Shown here: positions 15,438-23,242 of the stretch, piece after piece | How the letters are laid out: each line of letters starts with the position of its first letter | Position numbering within the stretch: the first letter of the stretch is position 1 | Source of the DNA: Micromonospora tarensis | Lineage (GTDB): Bacteria; Actinomycetota; Actinomycetes; Mycobacteriales; Micromonosporaceae | Assembly: GCF_016803395.1 (NCBI RefSeq) | Contig: NZ_JAEVHL010000044.1 | Location: 1-34,432 of the forward strand | Length of the DNA: 34,432 nt | Direction of reading: 5' to 3' | Notes under the pieces: generated by a model | Database searches by the model: none | What the model was told of the DNA's origin: nothing | What the model saw: the letters and a program-made list of their open reading frames with translations, nothing else | Made by a program: the position numbers and the translations under genes

Positions 15438-16585
15438 CAAGAGATCGCCTCCGCCCGGTTGTGGCGCAGTGCGGACCGAAGCTCGTCCTGCGTCACGTCG
15501 TTCAGGAACACGGCCTTGCCGATACCCGTTGGCACGGGCAGTCGTTGGCGGCCGTCGCGGTGGCGGACCGTGTCGGCCAGCGCCCGGCCCGCCACCTCTT
15601 CGTCGAGCAGGGCGTGGTCGGTGGGCAGCGCGAACCGGTGCAGCAGTTCGATGATGCGGCGAGCGGCCTTGTCGTCGAGCAGTCCGCGGTGTGCTGCCAC
15701 GGTCGTGAAGACGGCCATGTCGATAGCCACCGACTCGCCGTGCAGCAGGTCGCCGCCGGCCAGCATCTCGATCGCCGGCCCGACGGAATGGCCGAAGTCG
15801 ACGAGACGGTCCAGCTCGCGTTCCCACAGATTGGGTTCCAACTCGGCGAGCATTCCCCGCACCGAACGGTGCAGCACCTCCGAGGCGACCCGCTCACCGG
15901 CCGGTGAGCGGCCCTGGAACCTCTCCTCGACCAACCGGTCACCGTCCTCTTCGAGCAGCTCGAAGAGGCGCTCGTCACGGACGATCGCCAGTTTGATCAT
16001 CTCGGCGGCGCCGTTGCGGAGATGCCGCTCGTCGAGTGAGGCGAGGAACCGACGGTCCAGCAGCACCGCGGTCGGTGACTGGAAGGTGCCGAGGCGGTTC
16101 TTGTGGCAGCCGTGGTTGACGCCGGTCTTGACGCCGATGGCCGCGTCCACGAGACCGATCAGGGTGGTCGGCACCCGCAGGTGCGGTATGCCCCGTCGGT
16201 ACAGCGTGGTGGCGACGCCGACCAGGTCCAGCAGAACTCCGCCGCCGATGGAGATGACCGGTTCCCGGCGGCGGTCGATGCCGAAGCTGTCGAGTGCCGC
16301 GGCGACGGCGACCACCGAATCCATCACCTTGCGTTGTTCGCCGCCGGGCAGCACCAGATACCGACACTCGACACGATGGTGTTCGAAATAGGCGCGTATG
16401 CTATTTCCGTAGATCGCGTCAACTGCTTGGTCCAGGACAATGAATCTGCGTTGCGCATGGGTCCCGGGCTGTCGACCTCGGCCGACGAGTTCGTCGCTCG
16501 CCGGGTCGAGAATATTGTCAGTGCAGACGACCTCGTAGTCGGCCTGCAGCTGGGCACGGACGTGGTAGGTCTTCGTTGATCTCAT
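15437..16585 (-). CDS. 2-epi-5-epi-valiolone synthase-type sugar phosphate cyclase
   Basis: Dehydroquinate-synthase-fold enzyme of 382 residues that probably converts sedoheptulose 7-phosphate into a C7 cyclitol, using NAD and a divalent metal. Features resembling valiolone synthases rather than AroB are YRRGIPHLRVPTTLIGLVDA (129-148), GVKTGVN followed by HKNRLGTF, ELEPNLWERELDRLVDFGHS and LLHGESVAIDMA, the last carrying metal-binding His residues. The NAD loop is GGGVLLDLVG at 114-123. It opens the long operon; the ATG has a GGAG site 10 bases upstream. Related cyclases make valiolone epimers or desmethyl-4-deoxygadusol; the epimer is not decided by inspection. It defines the head-group chemistry of the cluster. 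Confidence 0.88.
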   Translation of the reverse strand: MRSTKTYHVRAQLQADYEVVCTDNILDPASDELVGRGRQPGTHAQRRFIVLDQAVDAIYGNSIRAYFEHHRVECRYLVLPGGEQRKVMDSVVAVAAALDSFGIDRRREPVISIGGGVLLDLVGVATTLYRRGIPHLRVPTTLIGLVDAAIGVKTGVNHGCHKNRLGTFQSPTAVLLDRRFLASLDERHLRNGAAEMIKLAIVRDERLFELLEEDGDRLVEERFQGRSPAGERVASEVLHRSVRGMLAELEPNLWERELDRLVDFGHSVGPAIEMLAGGDLLHGESVAIDMAVFTTVAAHRGLLDDKAARRIIELLHRFALPTDHALLDEEVAGRALADTVRHRDGRQRLPVPTGIGKAVFLNDVTQDELRSALRHNRAEAIS

Positions 16586-16868
16586 GTCGTGCGAGCTCCG
16601 CTTATCGCGACGGCCATCGGCGGGTGGATGCGTCGGGCAGGCTGAAAGTGCGAGCGGGACTGCGATGGAACGGCGTGTCGATGGAATGACAGCCGGGGTG
16701 GGTCAGACGAGTTCCGGTGGCGGCTCGCCGGGGATTAGCCCCCGGGCCTGGCTCTGGAGCTCAGTGACGCCGGGGATCGCCAGCGTGAGGCGGCGGGACC
16801 GGATTTGGTGCAGGCCGAATCGCTGTTCGTGGCGGATGAAGCATCCTTAAAATCCCCCGGTTTCGTTG

Positions 16869-16886
16869 GGCTGGTTGACCCCAGCC
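16869..16886. promoter_or_regulatory. Inverted repeat, candidate operator of the long operon
   Basis: GGCTGG-TTGACC-CCAGCC is a perfect 6-base inverted repeat with a 6-base centre, about 280 bases upstream of the cyclase start and below the terminator of the previous transcript. It could bind the LysR-type domain or another regulator; which one is not shown. Confidence 0.35.
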
Positions 16887-16960
16887 ATGTCGATCGATCG
16901 ATCGATCCTCACGAAGGTTAATTGGTTGGCGAGGGGTCCGCAACAACCTGCCACGCATTC

Positions 16961-16988
16961 CAGGCCGCCCGGTCACCCGGGCGGCCTG
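16961..16988 (-). terminator. Strong hairpin terminating the LysR-polyprenyl synthase transcript
   Basis: A perfect 12-base-pair stem (left arm CAGGCCGCCCGG, loop TCAC, right arm CCGGGCGGCCTG) about 165 bases beyond the polyprenyl synthase stop in the direction of transcription. No strong T-run follows, which is common in GC-rich actinobacteria. It separates the upstream transcript from the promoter of the cyclase operon. Confidence 0.6.
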
Positions 16989-17152
16989 AGTGGTCACGTG
17001 TCACACCAATTGACTCCGGCATCCATACTCCGGGCTGCCGTTATTCAACATTCTAATGTGGTGCGACAGCCTGGACATGAGACGCGAAAGTGATCATTTG
17101 TCCCTACTGTGATCTACGTCACTCCATTGTCGATTGCACTGATGCGGTCGGG

Positions 17153-18217
17153 TCAGTACGTGCGTTTGACCACGAAGTCGGACACGGTCAGCAACGCGTC
17201 CCTGGCGGGACCGTCCGGGACGCGAGCCAGAGCGTTCTCCGCGACCGCGGCGTGCCGGCGCAGATCCTCGTAGCTTCGCTCCAGCCCCGGCGACGCCCGC
17301 AGCCGCTCGAGTGCCTCGTGGCGCAGTGCGGGGTCGTCGACCGCGCCGTTGGCCAGGATGTCGGCGAGCCGCTCCGCGTGCTGATCCCCCGCGGCGAGCG
17401 CGTGCAGGATCGGCAGGGTTCGGACCCCCTTCTGCAGGTCGATCCCGCGGGTCTTGCCGGAGGCTGCCGAGTCGGCCACGATGTCGAGCAGGTCGTCCGA
17501 GATCTGGAAGGCGATGCCGAGCGCCTCGCCGTAGTCGGCGAGAGCCTCCGCCACCGCCTCGTCGGCGCCGCCGCAAACAGCCCCGGCCCAGCCGCAGAGC
17601 GCGAAGAGGGATGCGGACTTGTCCGACGCCACCTGCAGATACTGCTCCACGGCACTCTGGTCGGTGCGTAACACCGAACCCTCCATGGCCTGACCACGCA
17701 CCAGTCTGGTGAGCGTCCACCCCTGCCGACGGACCAGTGTGGTGTCGACCTCGAGCGCGGTCATGCAGGCGACCGCCATGAGGTGGTCGCCGACCAGCAC
17801 GGCCAGGCGGTTTCCCCAGCGCGCGTTGGCACTCGGCACACCGTGCCGAAGGGTCGCGTTGTCCATCACGTCGTCGTGGTGCAGCGTGGCCACGTGCATC
17901 AACTCGACGGCGATCCCGGCCCGGAGCACCCGGCCCGGATCGGGACGGCTGGTCTGCGCGGCGAGAATGACCAGCAGGGGTCGAAGTCGCTTGCCGCCGG
18001 CCCGGATCAGGTGACCGGCCGCCTCGCTCAACCACGGGTCACCGGGTGCGACGACCCGGCGGCGTAGCTCGGCCTCCATCTCCGCCATCGCCGAGCGGAC
18101 CGTCGAGGCCAGGGTCGGGTCGAAGGAGTCGACGCAGGCACGGATATCCGCGCGCCTCGCCGGCGCGAGGCCGGTGGCGGCTCCGCCCGCAGGGGGCAGG
18201 ACGGGCGTGTGCGTCAT
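17153..18217 (-). CDS. Polyprenyl diphosphate synthase
   Basis: Trans-type isoprenyl diphosphate synthase of 354 residues, providing the prenyl donor for the UbiA enzyme. It has GGKRLRP at 74-80, the first Asp-rich motif DDVMD at 115-119 and the second DDLLD at 241-245. The residue five before the first Asp is Ala110 with Thr111 next, where short-chain enzymes carry bulky side chains; this suggests a chain longer than C20, though one residue is weak evidence. ATG at 18217 overlaps the LysR-like stop (ATGA). Leu183 is a TTA codon (17671-17669), suggesting bldA-type control. A housekeeping menaquinone role is possible, but its place between cluster regulators argues for dedication to this pathway. 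Confidence 0.92.
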   Translation of the reverse strand: MTHTPVLPPAGGAATGLAPARRADIRACVDSFDPTLASTVRSAMAEMEAELRRRVVAPGDPWLSEAAGHLIRAGGKRLRPLLVILAAQTSRPDPGRVLRAGIAVELMHVATLHHDDVMDNATLRHGVPSANARWGNRLAVLVGDHLMAVACMTALEVDTTLVRRQGWTLTRLVRGQAMEGSVLRTDQSAVEQYLQVASDKSASLFALCGWAGAVCGGADEAVAEALADYGEALGIAFQISDDLLDIVADSAASGKTRGIDLQKGVRTLPILHALAAGDQHAERLADILANGAVDDPALRHEALERLRASPGLERSYEDLRRHAAVAENALARVPDGPARDALLTVSDFVVKRTY

Positions 18218-18510
18218 CCGGCGACCCGGAGTTCTTCCACGGCTGCCGTCCGATTCTGCCGGCCGGTTACTTCCTTGATTCCGTCCAGAAGCGCCAGGAC
18301 GGCCCGCGCGGACGGCAGTACCATGGCGCCCTCCGGGGTCAGTTGAGCGCCGTCCGGGTGCCGAAAGAACAGTCGCGCGCCCAATTGTTGCTCCAGGCAC
18401 TTAATTTGGTAGCTGATAGCGGGCTGTGAATAGCCGAGTGAGGTGGCGGCGTAGTCCATCCGCCCGGCCTCGACGATGGCGACGAATGCTCTTAACTCTC
18501 GCTCGTGCAT
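18214..18510 (-). CDS. LysR-type DNA-binding domain without effector domain
   Basis: A 98-residue protein that ends just after the winged helix-turn-helix and linker of LysR regulators (about 300 residues in full-length members). The N-terminus RELRAFVAIVEAGRMDYAAT and the segment QPAISYQIKCLEQQLGARLFFR are textbook LysR. The TGA is fused to the polyprenyl synthase ATG, showing that the short form is an organised gene rather than a random truncation. Leu6 is a TTA codon (18495-18493). Without an effector domain it cannot sense a co-inducer in the usual way and may act as a constitutive binder or compete with other regulators. Targets are unknown; the inverted repeat upstream of the cyclase operon is a candidate. 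Confidence 0.85.
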   Translation of the reverse strand: MHERELRAFVAIVEAGRMDYAATSLGYSQPAISYQIKCLEQQLGARLFFRHPDGAQLTPEGAMVLPSARAVLALLDGIKEVTGRQNRTAAVEELRVAG

Positions 18511-18660
18511 CGGATCATCCCCCGGTTGTGTGGATGCGGGTCGTCAACCTGATCTTGCTGACCGCCTCGCTCCTCGAGCTTGTGGCACGGTGGTGATCCG
18601 ATCGCTATCGCGCCGCTATCGCCGTCGGTCGGCCCCGTCGACGCGACCCTCGGGCCGGGT

Positions 18661-19653
18661 TCACGCTGGCCGGAAACCGGGCAGCCAGCTGGCCAGTGCG
18701 CTGTCGTAATCCGCCTGGGCGTTGAGCCGACAGAACAGCCGTACCGTCCCCACGACCATGCGCAGCAACGGCAGATGCCCCGGCGGCAGGCGCACCCCCT
18801 GGGCGACAGCCAGGCCGGCGCTGATGGTCAGCGTGCCGGCCTGCCGGCGCAGCCAGTGCCGGTCGAACCGGAAGTCGGGCGCGAGCACCGGCAGTACCGC
18901 CGCCTCGGCGAGGGCCAGCAGCCGACGCGACGCGCTGCCGCCCCGCGCGCCCACCGCGCCCAGCTCGCGGAGAGTCGCCTCCAGTCGCTCGGCATCACGG
19001 TCGACGATCGCACGCAGCAGGTGCCCGAATTCTCGGGGAAGCCCGTCGGGGTACGCGGCGACGGCGCCGAAGTCGAGCACCGCGAGCCTGCCGTCCGGAG
19101 TGATCCGGAAGTTCTCGCTGGCCGGGTCCGCGTGCAGCAGGCCGGCCCGGGCCGGAGCGCTGAGTTGGAAGGCCGTCACCAGGGCCGCCACGTCGTCGCA
19201 GCGCCGCTGGTCGCCGGCGGCAGCGATGGCGGTGACCGGCTCGCCGTCCACCCAGTCCGTCACCAGCAGTCGTCGGCCGGCGAGGCGGACCTCCGGGACG
19301 AGGATGTCCGGGTCCCCGCGGTATGCCGCGGCGAAGGCACGCTGGTGCTCGGCCTCACCGGGACAGTCCAGTTCGGTCACCGCGTGTCGGTGGAACTCCT
19401 CCCACAGCGGTGCCACCGGGTGACCGGGAAGCGCCAGGTGGAGTGCGCGGAAGCTGAGTCGTACCCGGGCGAGCTCGTCGCTCAGCACGGCGCGGGCGTC
19501 GGGTCGGTGCACCTTGACCGCCACCGCCCGGCCGTCCGGCCAGACCGCACGATGCACCTGCGCCACCGTCCCGACGGCCACCGGGCGCTCGTCGAGCCGC
19601 GCGATCTGCGGTGCCTCCTCCGCCACGAGCTGCCGCAGGGCGGCCGGCGGCAT
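18661..19653 (-). CDS. UbiB/ABC1-family atypical kinase-like protein, N-terminally short
   Basis: A 330-residue member of the UbiB/AarF/ADCK family, whose members support isoprenoid-quinone synthesis at membranes. It has PVAVGTVAQVHRA (ATP-loop region), the Lys in AVAVKVHRP at about 47, the catalytic loop LLHADPASENF where relatives have HADPHPGN, and the metal-binding VLDFGAVAAYP. The N-terminal segment with the KxGQ motif, diagnostic for the family, is absent and no room for it exists before the divergent SARP gene. ATG at 19653 is assumed; there is no good ribosome site. Its company with UbiA fits a helper role in lipid-linked prenylation. Confidence 0.82.
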   Translation of the reverse strand: MPPAALRQLVAEEAPQIARLDERPVAVGTVAQVHRAVWPDGRAVAVKVHRPDARAVLSDELARVRLSFRALHLALPGHPVAPLWEEFHRHAVTELDCPGEAEHQRAFAAAYRGDPDILVPEVRLAGRRLLVTDWVDGEPVTAIAAAGDQRRCDDVAALVTAFQLSAPARAGLLHADPASENFRITPDGRLAVLDFGAVAAYPDGLPREFGHLLRAIVDRDAERLEATLRELGAVGARGGSASRRLLALAEAAVLPVLAPDFRFDRHWLRRQAGTLTISAGLAVAQGVRLPPGHLPLLRMVVGTVRLFCRLNAQADYDSALASWLPGFRPA

Positions 19654-19893
19654 CGCGCGGCCGCGCGAGTCACCCCGAAGCAATAACCGGCGGAACGTCA
19701 CGCATATGAGTGGAACTGTCCGCTGATCGATTGTCCAGGGTGTTTTCGAGCATTGGATCCGGGGTTCGGTGATCCGGTGCCGTTTCGGCCCACCGCAGAT
19801 CATGATCGCACGGGTACCCGGCGCTCAACCCGAGTGGCTAAGATCGTGTAGTCGTCCATCCACAGCGTTAGACGGCGTTGACGGCGGGGGAAT
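19654..19893. promoter_or_regulatory. Divergent promoter region of SARP regulator and UbiB-like gene
   Basis: 240 bases between two divergent starts, with lower GC than its flanks. It must carry the promoters of both genes. A single TCGAGCA, the heptamer type bound by some SARPs, occurs near 19747, but I see no phased direct repeats that would make a convincing SARP operator. Confidence 0.4.
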
Positions 19894-22800
19894 ATGGATC
19901 TGCGATTCGGGGTCTTGGGGCCGCTCGAGATCCGCGACGGGGGCGAGCCGATTGTCGTCCGGGCTTCGAAGCAGCGTGCGCTCATCGCCCTGTTGGCTCT
20001 GCGGGCCGGGAGTGCGGTGTCGCTGGCCGAGTTGTACGCGGCTCTCTGGGATGAGGATCTTCCCGTGGATCCGAAGGCCGCCGTGCACAATTACGTCCGG
20101 CGATTGCGGCGGCTCCTCGGCGAGGAGGCTATCGCGACGACGGCCAGCGGCTACCGGTTGGCGGTCGACCGCGAGCACGTCGACCTGCACCAGTTCCGGG
20201 CGCTGGTCGTCGAGGCGGAGCGGCCCGAACACGCCGACGATCCGGCGACCAAGTCCGAGGTGCTGCGGAAGGCGCTACAGCTCTGGCGGGGCACGCCGCT
20301 GCCCGATGTCCCCTCCGAGTACCTACAGCGCTACGAGCTCAGTGGCCTGGCGGAGGAGCGGCTGGCCGCCCTGGAGCGCCGGATCGACGCCGACCTCCAG
20401 CGGGGTGCCCATGCCGAGGTGATCAGCAGGCTGCGGCGGCTCACCGGTGAACATCCGCTGCATGAGGGCTTCTGGTCGCAGCTGATCCTGGCGTTGTACC
20501 GGGACGGTCGCAACGCGACGCGCTGGCGGCATATCACGAGGCGCGCGGCGTTCTCGCCGCCGAGACAGGAATCGATCCCGGCGCGGAGTTGCAGCGGCTG
20601 TACCAGCGGGTCTTGAATCGGGACCCGACGCTCGCCGAGCCACTGGCGGCTCCACCGCCGATGCACGCCCGCGCCTCCGTGGCACCGTCCCAGCTGCCTC
20701 CCGACGTCATCGACTTCGTCGGGCGCCGCCACCTGGTGTCGACCGTGGTCGACATACTCGTAGCCGATCACGACGGCGCCGCGCCACCGATCGTGGTGCT
20801 CTCCGGAATGCCGGCGGTCGGCAAGTCAGCCCTGGCCGTGCACGTCGGCCACGCGGTGCGGGAACACTTCCCGGACGGGCAACTCTTCGCCGACCTCCGT
20901 GGTTTCGGGGTCGGCCCGGCCATGAACCCGGGCGAGCTGCTGCCGCGCCTGCTGCGGGGCCTCGGGGCGGCGCCCGACACCATCCCGCTCGACCTCGACG
21001 AGCAGATCATGCTGTACCGCTCGCTGCTCGCTGACAAACGCGTGCTCATCGTGCTCGACAACGCGCGTAACCCGGAGCAGATCCGGCCCCTCCTACCGGC
21101 CACCAGCCGGTGCGCGGTCCTCATCACCAGCCGGGCGCACATGCAGGGGCTGATCGCCATGCAGGGAGCCCGCCGGTTCAACCTCGACCCGCTGCGGGAA
21201 CGCGCGGCAGAGGAGCTGTTGACCAGCATGATCGGGGCGGACCGGGCGGTCGCGGAGCCGGCTGCGGTGCGCCGGCTGGCCAATCTCTGCGGTTTCCTGC
21301 CGCTCGCCCTGCGGATCGCCGGTGCGATGGTGGCGGCCCGCCCGCACGCGTCCATCGCCACCTTCGTGGCCCAGCTCGACGGGGACGACCGGCTCTCTGC
21401 CTTCTCCCTCGAGGGTGACCGGCACAGCGCGGTACGCGCTACCTTCGAGCACTCCTACCAGGCGTTGCCGGCGGAGCAGCGACGCTGGTTCCGGCTGCTC
21501 GCCCTCCATCCGGGCCCCACCATCACGGTGCACGCCGCCGCCGCGCTGCTGGACGCGTCGCTGACCGAGGCGAGCGCCATGCTCGGCAGCCTGGCCGCCG
21601 CCAACCTGGTCGACAACGACGGCGGACGATACCGCCTGCACGACCTGCTCCGGGTCTATGCCGTCCAGCTCGTCCGGACCGAGGAGACCGAGACCGAACA
21701 GGCCGCGGTCATCCGTCGCGACCTCGACTTCTACGCGCACACCACAAGCGTCGCCTCGCACGTCATCGAACCGCACCGGCCGCTGCCCCGGATGCCCGCC
21801 AGCTCGACCTCGGTGCCGCCACCGGAGTTCGGCGACCGCGACGCGGCGATCGCCTGGATCGACGACGAACGGGACAACCTGCACGCCGCGGTGGCGTACG
21901 CGGCCTCCTTCGGGCCGCTGGAGTCCGCCTGGCACCTCGGCGACGCGCTGACCTCGCCACTGGCGTTGACGGAGCGTTACACCGAATGGATCGCCGTCAC
22001 CCGGCTGGGTCTCAAGGCGGCCCTGCGTGCGGGGAACGAGCAGGGCGAGGCCATCATGCGGCTCAGCCTGGGGCACGCGTACATCACCGCCGGGCGGCAG
22101 CAGCTCGGCGTCGACCACCTGAGCCGCGCCGCCGAGCTCTACCACCGCCTCGGCGACCGGCAATACCAGGTGGTGTGCGTGAACGCGCTCGGCATGGCGG
22201 CACTGTGGATCGGCCAGCTCGACGTCGCGGTACGGAGCTTCGAGCAGATCCGGGAGCTGAACACCTCGCCGGTCTCCGCCTTCTACGAGGTCGCCTCGGC
22301 GCATGGCCTGGGCATCGCCTACCGGTACCAGGGCGAGCTGGCTCGCAGCGCCGAGCTGCTCACGGAGGCGGCCGAATCCAGCAACCGGCTCGGTCGGGAC
22401 TACTCCGTCGTCGGCGTCCGGCTGGACCTCGGCTGCACGTACCGGGAGCAGGGTCGGCCGGCCCAGGCTCTGGAGCAGCTGCTGGGGACGCTCGCCCAGT
22501 TCCGGGGTCTCGGCTCGCGACTCGGCGAGGGTCGGACCGCGGTGGCTGTCTCCGGCACGCATTTCGACCTCGGCAACTTCGAGCTCGCTCGACGGTTCGC
22601 CGAGGAGGCGCTCCAGGTGGCGCGCACGATCAACCATCGCCGCACCGAAGCCGAGGCGCTCAACGCCCTCGCCGCGTGCCTGCTCGCCCTGCGGGATCCG
22701 CAGGGCGCGCGCCGCTGTTGCCTGCAGGCGCGGTCCCTGGCTGTCGAGATCGACTACCTGAACGGCGAGATCGAGGCGCTTGTCCAACTGTCTGCCGCCG

Positions 22801-23087
22801 AGTGTGAGCTGGGCGAGCTGCCGTCGGCCCGGGGGCACGCGACCGAGGCCGACGCACTCGTGCGACGGCGTAAGTTCTGGCTGCACCACGGCCCTGTGCT
22901 GCGCCGTCTCGCCGCGATCGAACTGGCCGAGGGCGCGGTCGCCGAGGCCGATCAAACGTGCCGCCAGGCGATCGCGGTGTACGAACGACACGGCCAGCGG
23001 GCGGGCCTGGCAGCCGCCCAGGCACTGCTGGACCGGATCGCAGCGGCGAGCCCGCGTCCGTCGATCCAGAAAGCCGCCGAAGGCTGA
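19894..23087 (+). CDS. SARP-family regulator with NB-ARC and TPR domains, reading frame broken once
   Basis: AfsR-like transcriptional activator, about 1064 residues if the frame is restored. Domains in order: winged-helix DNA-binding domain (1-90, LRFGVLGPLEIRDGG), bacterial transcriptional activation domain (about 95-245), NB-ARC ATPase with Walker A GMPAVGKSA near 305-315, VLIVLDN and LPLALRIAG, then TPR repeats to the end. One base appears missing at about 20516: the first frame gives nonsense after DGRNA and stops at 20616, while the other frame continues exactly as DALAAYHEARGVLAAETGID, a typical SARP ending of the activation domain. If real, it yields a truncated SARP of about 240 residues, near the size of stand-alone SARPs such as DnrI but with a damaged C-terminus. 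It is the likely pathway activator. Confidence 0.9.
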
Positions 23088-23138
23088 CCGGCCGCGCGGT
23101 GAGCGACCCGCCGACGATGGCCCTCGTCGGCGACGGTG

Positions 23139-23189
23139 ACCAACGCGAGCAGCACCGGCCGGGCAGCTCGTGGTGCTGCTGACGTTGGT
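23139..23189 (+). terminator. Long imperfect hairpin after the SARP gene
   Basis: Outer arms ACCAACG/CGTTGGT and inner arms AGCAGCACC/GGTGCTGCT pair around a 15-base loop with a 2x2 internal bulge, about 50 bases beyond the SARP stop. The shape and position fit a factor-independent terminator without T-run. Confidence 0.55.
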
Positions 23190-23195
23190 GCGGCT

Positions 23196-23228
23196 GCCGG
23201 CGACCGCGGCTGCGCGGCGGTCGCCGGC
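23196..23228 (-). terminator. Hairpin ending the secreted-protein transcript
   Basis: Perfect 12-base-pair stem GCCGGCGACCGC/GCGGTCGCCGGC with a 9-base loop, 15 bases past the stop of the minus-strand gene at 23243. With the neighbouring hairpin it forms a two-sided terminator between convergent genes. Confidence 0.6.
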
Positions 23229-23242
23229 GATCTCGGCGGCGG

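Larger units (their letters stand above)
16586..17152. other. Non-coding region upstream of the cyclitol/terpenoid operon
   Basis: 567 bases between the polyprenyl synthase stop and the cyclase start. It holds a 12-base-pair hairpin (16961-16988), an inverted repeat (16869-16886), a short TCGA tandem (16890-16907) and a TGTGA-N6-TCACT palindrome (17108-17123). The stretch 16840-17150 is noticeably richer in A/T than the flanking genes, as expected of a promoter. The operon promoter should lie on the minus strand below the hairpin, but no -35/-10 pair stands out. Small open frames here have no codon bias or homology I can recognise. Confidence 0.6.

Noticed and set aside
15437..16585. Primary-metabolism 3-dehydroquinate synthase (AroB)
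   Set aside because: The YRRGIPHLRVPTTL, HKNRLG and NLWERELDRLVDFGHS segments resemble valiolone-type synthases, and no other shikimate gene is nearby.
16890..16907. TCGA tandem as a microsatellite or replication element
   Set aside because: Only about four units long; too short to claim more than part of the regulatory region.
20589..23087. Separate NB-ARC/TPR gene with TTG start
   Set aside because: The frame continues upstream as a normal SARP activation-domain ending, so it is the second half of one gene, not an independent protein.
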